From Niveispirillum fermenti (GTDB lineage Bacteria > Pseudomonadota > Alphaproteobacteria > Azospirillales > Azospirillaceae): 64,000 bases of DNA. The position numbers and the translations under genes are program-made. The stretch lies in assembly GCF_048066175.1 (NCBI RefSeq), contig NZ_JBLTXA010000018.1:1-64000 (forward strand). Direction: 5' to 3'. Below are positions 35,450-43,229 of the stretch, one piece after another. The notes beneath the pieces were generated by a model, which did no database searches, was not told where the DNA came from, and was given only the letters and a program-made list of their open reading frames with translations. How positions within the stretch are numbered: position 1 is the first letter of the stretch; each line of letters begins with the position of its first letter.

Positions 35450-36369
35450 GCAGCCTGCCCGACAGCTACCTGACCTATCCCCGGCGCCATGCCGGCCCGG
35501 ACCATGACCATTATCCGGCATCGCCCGTGCGCGACCGCGCGCCCGTCACCCTGCCCGACGGCGCGGGGCTGGGCCTGTGGGTCGTGGTGCCGCTGGAATT
35601 CTTCCCGCTCAACCCGTCGGGCCAGCCCTTCAAGGCGCCGGGCGCCATGCAGACGCCCTATCCCGACCTGCGCCATTACACCACGCGCGATTATGGCAAC
35701 CGCGTCGGTGCCTATCGCCTGCTGAAGCTGTTCGGCAGGCTGGGACTGCGGGCCACCTTCGCCGTGCAGGGCGCGGTGGCGGAACGCTATCCGGGCCTGG
35801 TGCAGGATGTGCTGGCCGATGGGCACGATATCTGTGCCCATGGCTGGGACACCGACAGCCTGCATCATTCCGGCCTGGCGGCGGATGTGGAGACGGGTTA
35901 CATCACCCGCACGCTGGACGCCATCCAGGCCGCCGGCGCCCCCCGCCCCGACGGCTGGCTGAGCCCGGCCCGGGCCGAGGGTTTCCAGACCCCGGCCCGG
36001 CTGGCGGCGGCCGGCATCCGCTGGTTCGCTGATTGGGCGCATGACGAACTGCCGACCCGGTTCCGCACCGACGGGGGCGATCTGGCGGCCCTGCCCCTGT
36101 CGAACGAACTGGACGACTGGCAAATCCTGATCACCTATGGCCGGCCGGAGCATGAATGGGCAACCCAGGTTTCCGATGCCGCCGACTGGCTGTCGGCAGA
36201 GGCGGAAAGGCTGAAAAGCCCGCGGGTGCTGACGCTGGTGGTGCGCCCCTATGTCAGCGGCCTGCCTTATCGGGTCCGGGCGCTGGGTGACAGCCTGAAG
36301 GGTGTGCTGGACCGTCCGGGCGCGCGCGCCATCGGTCCGTCGGACCTGCTGCGCGCCCTATCGGCCTGA
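35446..36369 (+). CDS. Polysaccharide-deacetylase/allantoinase-like protein 2
   Basis: A 307-aa homologue of its upstream neighbour. It has LGLWVVVPLEFFPLNPSG, PDLRHYTTRDYGNRVGAYRLLKLFGRLGLRATFAVQGAVAERYP and DGHDICAHGWDTDSLHHSGL, then GWLSPARAEGFQTPARLAAAGIRWFADW. The active-site histidine segment differs (HGWDTD against HGIYNT), so the two copies may have different roles, one perhaps structural. It is translationally coupled to the first copy through an ATGA overlap. Confidence 0.78.
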   Translation: MSSLPDSYLTYPRRHAGPDHDHYPASPVRDRAPVTLPDGAGLGLWVVVPLEFFPLNPSGQPFKAPGAMQTPYPDLRHYTTRDYGNRVGAYRLLKLFGRLGLRATFAVQGAVAERYPGLVQDVLADGHDICAHGWDTDSLHHSGLAADVETGYITRTLDAIQAAGAPRPDGWLSPARAEGFQTPARLAAAGIRWFADWAHDELPTRFRTDGGDLAALPLSNELDDWQILITYGRPEHEWATQVSDAADWLSAEAERLKSPRVLTLVVRPYVSGLPYRVRALGDSLKGVLDRPGARAIGPSDLLRALSA

Positions 36370-36457
36370 TCTTCGGCAACGGCGTTCTTGTGCAAAGGCC
36401 CCAAGATGCCGATAAAGCTGTGGCAGTGACCTTTTCGCACAACCCGGACGGAGATCC

Positions 36458-37252
36458 ATGGACCAGCCCATCAGCGCCGCAGGCTTGAGCCCGGACCAAC
36501 TGGATCATACGGCCCCGACCCCGCTCTACCACCAGATATTCCTGGTGCTGCGGGAGAAGATTCGCAGCGGGGAGTTCCCCGCCAACGCCGTGATGCCGGG
36601 CGAACAGGAACTGGCGAAGCTGTTCGATGTGTCCCGCATCACGGTGAAGCGGGCGCTGAACGAACTGGCGGCCCATGACCTGGTCAGCCGGCATCGCGGT
36701 CGCGGCACCGTGGTGACGGCATCGGCCACGCTGCCGCAGGTCCATGGCAGTTTCGACAACCTGATCGACAGCCTGAAGACGCTGGGCCTTGAAACCCAGG
36801 TGGAAGTGCTGGAGGTCGTCGAACTGCCAGCCCCGCCGGCCGTCGCCAGCCTGCTGGACCTGGAGCCGGGCACGCCCGTGCAGCGGGCGCTGCGCCTGCG
36901 CAAATTGTCGGGCGAGCCGTTCAGCTATCTGATCCAGTACATGCCGCTGGACATCGCCACGCGCATCACGCGCGCGGAGATGGAGACGGTGCCCACCCTG
37001 GTGCTGCTGGAACAGAAGGGCGTGCTGGTGCATGAGGCGGAGCAATGGATCACGGCCGTCGCCGCCGATCCGCCCGTGGCGGCGGCCCTGGATCTGGCCA
37101 CCGGCTCGCCGGTGCTGAAGATCGAGCGCGTGATGCGCGACAAGAAGGACCGGGCCGTGCAGTTGATCCATGGCCATTACCGGCCCGACCGGTTCAAGTA
37201 CCATATGCGATCCAACCGCAAGGGCGCCGGAAGCTGGCGCGCCGACGGCTGA
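36458..37252 (+). CDS. GntR-family regulator, HutC/UTRA type
   Basis: A 264-aa regulator. The winged helix is TPLYHQIFLVLREKIRSGEFPANAVMPGEQELAKLFDVSRITVKRALNELAAHDLVSRHRGRGTVV (about 37-100). The C-terminal UTRA effector domain has RALRLRKLSGEPFSYLIQYMPLDIA and ends VQLIHGHYRPDRFKYHM. ACGGAG precedes the ATG. It sits between the deacetylase pair and the crotonase gene, so it is the nearest candidate regulator of module B. HutC-type operators are usually compact, and the 8-4-8 dyads here are longer, so the link is not secure. Confidence 0.87.
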   Translation: MDQPISAAGLSPDQLDHTAPTPLYHQIFLVLREKIRSGEFPANAVMPGEQELAKLFDVSRITVKRALNELAAHDLVSRHRGRGTVVTASATLPQVHGSFDNLIDSLKTLGLETQVEVLEVVELPAPPAVASLLDLEPGTPVQRALRLRKLSGEPFSYLIQYMPLDIATRITRAEMETVPTLVLLEQKGVLVHEAEQWITAVAADPPVAAALDLATGSPVLKIERVMRDKKDRAVQLIHGHYRPDRFKYHMRSNRKGAGSWRADG

Positions 37253-37288
37253 CGCCGTCCCCTTTCCTGCCGGGAGGCACCGTTTTCC

Positions 37289-38071
37289 ATGTCCGACAAA
37301 GTGATCCTGCGCCGTGACGCGGGCGGCATCGGCCGCCTGATCCTGAACCAGCCGGCCAAACGCAACGCCCTTTCGCAGGAGATGTGGCGGCTGGTGCCCG
37401 TGCGGCTGGCCGAGGCGGCAGCCGATCCCGCCATCCGCGTGCTGATTGTCCAGGGGGCGAACGGCACGTTCGCGGCCGGGGCCGACATCTCGGAATTCGA
37501 GGCCGCCTATGAGACGCGGGAAAGCACGGCCGATTATGCAAGCGACATCGCCGGGGCCATGGACGGGCTGGCCGGCTTCATCAAGCCCACCATCGCCCTG
37601 ATCCAGGGGGCCTGTGTGGGTGGCGGGCTGGGGCTGGCGCTGGCCTGCGACCTGCGCTTCGCCGCCGACAATGCCCGCATGGGCATCACGCCGGGCAAGC
37701 TGGGTCTGGTCTATCCGTTGGGCGACACCCGGCGGCTGGTTCAGACGGTGGGCCCCAGCCACGCCAAGGACCTGCTATATACCGGCCGCCTGCTGGGGGC
37801 GGCCGAGGCGCTGTCCATGGGGCTGGTCAACCGCGTGGAGGCGGCCGACGCCCTGGAGGCGGCCGTGCTGGACTATGCCGCCCAGGTGACAGCCGCCAGC
37901 CAATATTCGGCCCGCGCCACCAAGCGCATGATCGCCCGTGTCCTGGCCGGACAGGGGACCGACACGCCGGAGACGGTGGCCGAATTCCTGGACGCCATCG
38001 AGGGGCCCGACTTCATCGAAGGACGTGACGCCTTCCGCGACAAGCGCAAGCCGGCCTTTCCCTTCGGCTGA
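37289..38071 (+). CDS. Enoyl-CoA hydratase/isomerase family protein without both catalytic glutamates
   Basis: A 260-aa crotonase-fold protein: NQPAKRNALSQEM, oxyanion-hole text FAAGADISEF and GACVGGGLGLALACDLR, then MGITPGKLGLVYPLGDTRRLV. Against the classic hydratase pattern (GGGCELA and QPE) the two glutamate positions read Gly115 and Gly136. It is therefore unlikely to be a simple hydratase; isomerase, thioesterase or decarboxylase-like chemistry is possible. A GGGAGG ribosome site precedes the ATG, 36 bp after the GntR gene. It is the last gene before the third composite repeat. Confidence 0.83.
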   Translation: MSDKVILRRDAGGIGRLILNQPAKRNALSQEMWRLVPVRLAEAAADPAIRVLIVQGANGTFAAGADISEFEAAYETRESTADYASDIAGAMDGLAGFIKPTIALIQGACVGGGLGLALACDLRFAADNARMGITPGKLGLVYPLGDTRRLVQTVGPSHAKDLLYTGRLLGAAEALSMGLVNRVEAADALEAAVLDYAAQVTAASQYSARATKRMIARVLAGQGTDTPETVAEFLDAIEGPDFIEGRDAFRDKRKPAFPFG

Positions 38072-38210
38072 TACGTATCTGCGTCGATCAGGACCGACGG
38101 TCCTGATCGACACGCCGGGCGCCGCCATCCGGCGGCTCACGCGCACATGGGCGCGCGGGCGCTCGACGCGCCAAACAAGTCGCGATGAGTCCAACTCACC
38201 GCAACTTGGC
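38071..38210. repeat. Composite palindromic repeat, copy 3 (inverted orientation)
   Basis: A perfect 13-bp hairpin (38083-38095 with 38099-38111, core GATCAGGACC) comes first, then a GC-rich middle. A second hairpin follows (38176-38190 with 38194-38208, core CGATGAGT, two mismatches). This is the order of copy 2 reversed. It starts at the crotonase stop codon. Confidence 0.72.
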
Positions 38211-38231
38211 ATGACATCCCCTCTCGTACAG

Positions 38232-38260
38232 GTTCCCGGTAAGCAGACCTGTCCGGGAAC
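38232..38260. terminator. Hairpin between the module B end and the TetR gene
   Basis: GTTCCCGG (38232-38239) and CCGGGAAC (38253-38260) form a perfect 8-bp stem with a 13-nt loop, 17 bp past the TetR stop on the minus strand. There is no T-run, so it is a weak or Rho-assisted terminator at best. Confidence 0.4.
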
Positions 38261-38276
38261 TCGCACGGCAGCAGCA

Positions 38277-38912
38277 TCAGCGCCCGACAGCGCGAACGAA
38301 CATTTCCGCCAGATGCGGGGTGATGGCCGTCCCGTCGTCAGGCGCCATCCAGCCCAGCACGGCATTGCCCTGCAGCGCCGCCACCAGTTGCAGCAGCGCC
38401 CAGCGCACCCGGTCCGGCGCGATCCGCCCCGCACCACCATCCATGACGCGCAATGCCTCGGCCACCTGCGCCGACAGATGTTCCGTCGCTTGGGTGAAGC
38501 GCCGCCGCACCGCCGGGTCGGGACATTGCAGCACGGCACGATAGAGATTGCGGTCGGCGCGGTAGAGATGCAGCAGATAGTCGGCCAGGGCCTGTGCGAA
38601 GGCGGACAGGGACCGGCCCCGCCAGCGGTCCGGCGCCAGAAAGGCGGCGATGCCATCCGCCACCTCTGCCGCGTGCAGTTCGAACAGCACGCCCGTGAAC
38701 GTGTCCTTGTCCTTGAACCGGGCATAGATGGATGGCGGGGAACAGCCGGCCAGGCTGGCCACCTCCTCGATCCGGATGGCATCCATGTCCTTGTATTGCA
38801 AAAGCTTGCGAACCGCCCCCACGATGCGGCGCATGGTGGTTTCCGCACGCGGCTGACGCGGCATGCGCACACCATGCACAGTTCCCAGCGGGGCCAGTTC
38901 GATCAGGGTCAT
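38277..38912 (-). CDS. TetR-family regulator at the end of the uronate transport operon
   Basis: A 211-aa regulator. The DNA-binding domain is TMRRIVGAVRKLLQYKDMDAIRIEEVASLAGCSPPSIYARFKDKDTFTGVLFELH (about 27-80), with the usual recognition helix SPPSIYARF. The C-terminal ligand domain is helical. Its ATG overlaps the stop of the GH105 gene (ATGA), so it is made with the importer and hydrolase and could sense a sugar-derived ligand. An alternative is control of module B, which ends just downstream on the other strand. Confidence 0.87.
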   Translation of the reverse strand: MTLIELAPLGTVHGVRMPRQPRAETTMRRIVGAVRKLLQYKDMDAIRIEEVASLAGCSPPSIYARFKDKDTFTGVLFELHAAEVADGIAAFLAPDRWRGRSLSAFAQALADYLLHLYRADRNLYRAVLQCPDPAVRRRFTQATEHLSAQVAEALRVMDGGAGRIAPDRVRWALLQLVAALQGNAVLGWMAPDDGTAITPHLAEMFVRAVGR

Positions 38913-40000
38913 GGGCGGCGCACCCCTTCCGACAGCGCCATCATCAAGGCCCCCACCCCCTTCGGGTCATTGGGGATGAGCCGCTCCGACAGGTAATATT
39001 CATAGGAACCGTCGCGATAAGGGGTGTTGCCCAGCCCCGCCACACCGCAAATGCCGCCCAGCTCAGTGTGTGAGAGATAGCCGTCGATCACGGTCCGCAA
39101 CGCCACCTCGCCCGCCTGTCCCTGGTCGGCCGGCAGAACACCCAGCCGCACCCCGGCCATCAGGGCATAGGCGATCATCAGGCTGGCCGAGCTCTCCTCG
39201 TAATTGCCGGCATCGCCGCCGCGGTCCAGCACCTGCCACCACAGGCCGCGCGGGCTGCGCACGGCCATCAGCGCCCGTGCCGTATCCTGGAACAGGCCGA
39301 TCAGGGCGGCCCGGGCCGGCCCGTCGAAGGGGGCGGACAGTTCGATACAGTCGGCCAGGGCCATCATGAACCAGCCCATGGCCCGGCCCCAGAAGTTTGG
39401 GGAACAGCCGGTCCGCGGATCGGCCCATCTCTCCTGCCGGCTTTCGTCCCAGCCGTGATAATAGAGCCCTGTGCGCGCATCGCGCAGATGATCGCGCACC
39501 GACAGGAACTGGTTGACTACATCCTCCCACGCTGCGCGGTCCCCCGTGGCGACGGCCTGCGCCGTAACCAGCGGCTGGGCCATGTAGAGACCATCCAGCC
39601 AGACCTGCCAGGGATAGATGTTCTTGTGCCAGTAATTGCCGGATTTCGTGCGCGGATGGGTCCGCAACTGCGCCATCTGGGTGGCGATGGCCCGGCGGAA
39701 CCTTTCCTCGCCCGTGCGTTCGTAAAGTGGGAAGAAGATCTTCCCCGACTTTACATTGTCGATATTGTACTCGCCGATGTCGAACCCGGTGATGGTCCCG
39801 TCCTCCAGCACCCTCGGGCCAACCTTGTCCAGGACGAAATCGGAGAATTCCGACCGGCCGGTAGCGTCCCCCAGGTCCAGGCACCCCTCAAAGATACAGC
39901 CATCCTCGTAATTCCAGGCCGGCTTGTAGAAGTCCCACTCCGCCAGGTAATGGCGCAGGAAGGGCAGGACATGGGAACCGAAGCGGTTGAAATCATTCAT
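38909..40000 (-). CDS. GH105 unsaturated rhamnogalacturonyl/galacturonyl hydrolase
   Basis: A 363-aa (alpha/alpha)6 enzyme of the YteR/RhiN type. The catalytic aspartate region is YPWQVWLDGLYMAQPL (Asp136), followed by TGLYYHGWDE and WGRAMGWFMMALAD, then ESSASLMIAYAL. It removes the unsaturated uronic acid left by pectate or rhamnogalacturonan lyases. There is no signal peptide, so it acts in the cytoplasm on imported disaccharides. It lies between the ABC importer genes and the TetR gene in the same unit, 87 bp after the binding-protein gene. Confidence 0.88.
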   Translation of the reverse strand: MNDFNRFGSHVLPFLRHYLAEWDFYKPAWNYEDGCIFEGCLDLGDATGRSEFSDFVLDKVGPRVLEDGTITGFDIGEYNIDNVKSGKIFFPLYERTGEERFRRAIATQMAQLRTHPRTKSGNYWHKNIYPWQVWLDGLYMAQPLVTAQAVATGDRAAWEDVVNQFLSVRDHLRDARTGLYYHGWDESRQERWADPRTGCSPNFWGRAMGWFMMALADCIELSAPFDGPARAALIGLFQDTARALMAVRSPRGLWWQVLDRGGDAGNYEESSASLMIAYALMAGVRLGVLPADQGQAGEVALRTVIDGYLSHTELGGICGVAGLGNTPYRDGSYEYYLSERLIPNDPKGVGALMMALSEGVRRP

Positions 40001-40087
40001 GATGGGTCCAGTCGGATCAGGCGCTCGGGGTTCGCGAGCGGGAACGGGTATGGATGCGGGAAAGGCATCCGGACGCAGATGTCAGGC

Positions 40088-41380
40088 TCACCGGATCACC
40101 CGGCGCAGGATGCCGTTGATCTCCTGCTCCATGGCCTCCCCCGCTTCTTCGGGGGTGAGAACGCCATAGCCCAACTTTTCCAGGATGTCGTTGAAACCGT
40201 CGCGCACGCGCGCATGCTCGTAATAGCCGGAAAGCTGGATGCCCCGCGGCAGGCTTTCGATCTGGTCCTGCCCCTGCAGGGCCAGCCCCTCCAACTGTCC
40301 GTCCGCTTCCAGGATGTCGCGTGCCGCCGCGCTGGCCGGCACGCCGCGACGCGCGCCCAGGATCAGCACACCCTCGGGATCGTTCAGCAGGAATTGCAGC
40401 AGCAGGGCCGCTTCCCGCGGATGGTTCGTATCCTTGTTGATGGCATACATCATGGCCGGCTTGTACAGCAGGCCGGGATCGGCGGCACCCGGCAGGGTCA
40501 GATAGGGAGCCAGCACCATCTTCTGGCCGGGCTCCAGCGTCTCCACATATTTTCCGACGGCGCTGGTCCATTGGTAGGTGCCGGCATAGCGCCCCGTGAT
40601 CCAGGGCCGCGTCTCCTGAAGCTGGACATGGCCGAAGCTGGCCCGCTCCCGCGCCGACGGGACGACATGGTTATCCACCAGTTCCTGATAAAGCCGGGCC
40701 GCTGCCGTCAGCGTCTCCCGGTCGGCCAGCAGGCGCTTGTTCTCCTCATCGATGAAAGGCGCCTGGCGCTTCTGGCTGATCCAGGTATAGAGCAGAGCGA
40801 CCGTATCCTGGAAATTCATGTCCAGCGGGTAGTAATCAGGCCCCAGACGGTCACGGAACACCGGACCCGCCGCCATCAGCGCATCCCAACTGTCGGGCAC
40901 GGGCAGGCCCGCCCTGGCGAAGGTCGTCTCGTTGAACCAGAACAGGCGCGCGGTCATGTTGGGTGGCAACCCGTTCAGATGGCCATGAACGGACGACATG
41001 GCGATGGCATCGGCGTCGAACTGCTTCAGGTCGATGATGTCGGCCACCCGGTTGAGATCGTAGAAACCCTGGCCATCACGGGAAAACAGCTTCAGCCAGT
41101 TCCAGTTGACCATCATGATGTCGGGTGCCGTGCCGCCGGCGATCTGGGTGGTCAGCCGTTCCAGATGACCGACCCAGCCCGTATATTCGGCCCGCACCCG
41201 GATGTGGGGATGACGCTGCTCGAACGCTTCCAGCGCCCGCAACTGCGCCCGGTGGACATCATTGCCGCCCCACCAGGACATGCGCAGATGCACCACCTCC
41301 TGCGCCGGGGCCGGTCGGACCGACACCACCAGTACGGCCAGGACCACCAGCAGCAGCGGTATGAAAGACAGCCTTCTCAT
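40088..41380 (-). CDS. Sugar ABC transporter substrate-binding protein
   Basis: A 430-aa family 1 extracellular binding protein. The signal peptide is RRLSFIPLLLVVLAVLVVSVRPAPAQ. The mature start VVHLRMSWWGGNDVHRAQLRALEAFEQRHPHIRVRAEYTGW and LTTQIAGGTAPDIMMVNWNWL are typical. Late text GRYAGTYQWTSAVGKY and NHPREAALLLQFLLNDPEG also fits. The start is fixed at 41380 by the ATGA overlap with the permease gene. It delivers oligosaccharides, probably unsaturated digalacturonate-type fragments given the GH105 neighbour, to the two permeases upstream in the operon. Confidence 0.9.
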   Translation of the reverse strand: MRRLSFIPLLLVVLAVLVVSVRPAPAQEVVHLRMSWWGGNDVHRAQLRALEAFEQRHPHIRVRAEYTGWVGHLERLTTQIAGGTAPDIMMVNWNWLKLFSRDGQGFYDLNRVADIIDLKQFDADAIAMSSVHGHLNGLPPNMTARLFWFNETTFARAGLPVPDSWDALMAAGPVFRDRLGPDYYPLDMNFQDTVALLYTWISQKRQAPFIDEENKRLLADRETLTAAARLYQELVDNHVVPSARERASFGHVQLQETRPWITGRYAGTYQWTSAVGKYVETLEPGQKMVLAPYLTLPGAADPGLLYKPAMMYAINKDTNHPREAALLLQFLLNDPEGVLILGARRGVPASAAARDILEADGQLEGLALQGQDQIESLPRGIQLSGYYEHARVRDGFNDILEKLGYGVLTPEEAGEAMEQEINGILRRVIR

Positions 41381-42261
41381 CCCTTCACCGCCCCCGACGT
41401 GATGCCTTCCACGAAATAGCGCTGGGCCAGGAAGAACACGACCAGCGACGGCAGCAATGCTATGGTCGACATGGCCAGCACCTGGTTCCAGGCCGTAGCC
41501 TCCGTCACGTCGATGGCCATCTTCAGGGCCAGCGCGACGGGATATTTCTCCACCGATGACAGGTAGATCAACGGATAGAGGAAATCGTTCAGGCTCCACA
41601 TGAACTGGAACAGCGCGACGGAGATGATGGCCGGCATCAGGATGGGCACCACCACGTGCCACAGCACCTGGATGGAATTGCAGCCGTCGATGACGGCCGC
41701 CTCCTCCATGTCGGGGGGGATGGAGCGCAGGAACTGCACCACCATGAAGACGAAGAATCCTTCCGTCGCAAAGGCGCAGGGAACATAGAGCGGCAGGTAG
41801 GTGTCCAGCCAGCCGAACTGCCGGAACATCAGATATTGCGGGATCAGCAGCACGCTCTTTGGCAACAGGATGGTCGCCACCATCAGCGCGAACCAGAATT
41901 GCTTGCCCGGCATCCTGAACCGCGCGAAGCCATAGGCAACCAGCACGGAGGAGACGACCGTCAGCACCACCTTGGGAATGATGAAGGCGAAGCTGTTGAA
42001 CAGGTATGTGGCGAAGCTGTATTCGGTGCCGGTACGCCAGCCCTGGATGATGCCGTCCAGCGTCGGTTCCCGCGGCCATAGCCCGATGGAACCGAAAATC
42101 TCGTGGTTCGGCTTGAAACTGGCGGCCACCATCCAGAACAGCGGATAGAGCATGACGAGCCCGACAACGATCAGCACGCCATAGCGGACGGCGGCGTTGA
42201 GCCGTCCAAGCCAGGCGACATCGCTGCGCGGGGCGGCAGGGGTGGAAACGGCCATGGTCAT
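41377..42261 (-). CDS. Sugar ABC transporter permease (MalG-type)
   Basis: A 294-aa membrane protein with six helices, starting AAVRYGVLIVVGLVMLYPLFWMVAASFKPNHEIFGSIGLWP. The EAA loop that contacts the ATPase is EEAAVIDGCNSIQVLWHVVVPILMPAI. It ends FVEGITSGAVKG, as in the MalG group. Overlapping ATGA junctions on both sides fix it in the operon. Confidence 0.92.
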   Translation of the reverse strand: MTMAVSTPAAPRSDVAWLGRLNAAVRYGVLIVVGLVMLYPLFWMVAASFKPNHEIFGSIGLWPREPTLDGIIQGWRTGTEYSFATYLFNSFAFIIPKVVLTVVSSVLVAYGFARFRMPGKQFWFALMVATILLPKSVLLIPQYLMFRQFGWLDTYLPLYVPCAFATEGFFVFMVVQFLRSIPPDMEEAAVIDGCNSIQVLWHVVVPILMPAIISVALFQFMWSLNDFLYPLIYLSSVEKYPVALALKMAIDVTEATAWNQVLAMSTIALLPSLVVFFLAQRYFVEGITSGAVKG

Positions 42262-43151
42262 TCCTTGTCCCCCCGTTCATTGCCGTAGAACACCCAGTAC
42301 CGGGCCGAGGCGAAGGCGACCAGCGTGAAGACGGCGATGATGATGAACAGCACCCAGGACAGGGCGGAGGCATAGCCCACGTTGAAATACTTGAACGCCT
42401 CCTCATAGATCATCAGCGGCAGCAGATAGGTTGATTTCAACGGACCGCCGCCCGTGATGATGTAGGGACCGTTGAATTCCTGGAACGCCTGCACGATCTG
42501 CATGATGAAATTGAAGAAGATGACGGGCGTCAGCAGCGGCAGGGTGATGGTGAAGAAGATGCGTCCCTTGCCGGCCCCGTCGATGGTCGCCGCCTCGTAA
42601 AGGTCGGTCGGAATGTTCTGCAGGCCGGCCAGGAAGACCACCATCGCCGATCCGAACTGCCACAGGCGCAGCAGGACGACGGTGAACAGGGCGTATCCCG
42701 GCTCCCCCAGCCAGTTCAGCGGCTCCCCGCCGAAGGCGGCCATGACCTGGTTGATCAGCCCGTCGCCGGCGAAGACGTAGCGCCACAGCACCGCGATGGC
42801 CACCGACCCGCCCAGGATGGACGGCACGTAATAGGCCGTGCGGAAGAAGGAGATGCCGCGCAGCTTGAAATTCAGCACGAAGGCGATGAACAGCGCGAAG
42901 GCCAGCTTCAGCGGCACCGTGACGAAAACGTAAAGGAATGTCACGCCCAGCGAATTGTGGAACGTGCCATCCCCCGCCATCTGGACGTAATTCTCCATCC
43001 CGATGAAATGCGCGCGGGCAACCGGGTCCTGTAGCTGATAATCCGAGAAGGACAACAGGAACGATGCCAGGAAGGGGAACAGCGTGAAGGTTGCAAGCCC
43101 CAGCAGGAAGGGCGCGATGTAAAGATATCCCGTGACGCGGTTCTCATACAT
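42258..43151 (-). CDS. Sugar ABC transporter permease (MalF-type)
   Basis: A 297-aa permease: VTGYLYIAPFLLGLATFTLFPFLASFLLSFSDY at the start and EAA loop YEAATIDGAGKGRIFFTITLPLLTPVIFF. The end has FALVAFASARYW-like text. It is the partner of the MalG-type permease and is co-transcribed with it. A 78-bp gap to the ATPase gene upstream holds no clear terminator. Confidence 0.92.
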   Translation of the reverse strand: MYENRVTGYLYIAPFLLGLATFTLFPFLASFLLSFSDYQLQDPVARAHFIGMENYVQMAGDGTFHNSLGVTFLYVFVTVPLKLAFALFIAFVLNFKLRGISFFRTAYYVPSILGGSVAIAVLWRYVFAGDGLINQVMAAFGGEPLNWLGEPGYALFTVVLLRLWQFGSAMVVFLAGLQNIPTDLYEAATIDGAGKGRIFFTITLPLLTPVIFFNFIMQIVQAFQEFNGPYIITGGGPLKSTYLLPLMIYEEAFKYFNVGYASALSWVLFIIIAVFTLVAFASARYWVFYGNERGDKE

Positions 43152-43229
43152 GGCACGTTCCCCGGATGCTGGCGGGCCAGACGCCGAGTTCAGGACCGGG
43201 TTCAGGCAAGGTCATGCGCACTCCCCCCT

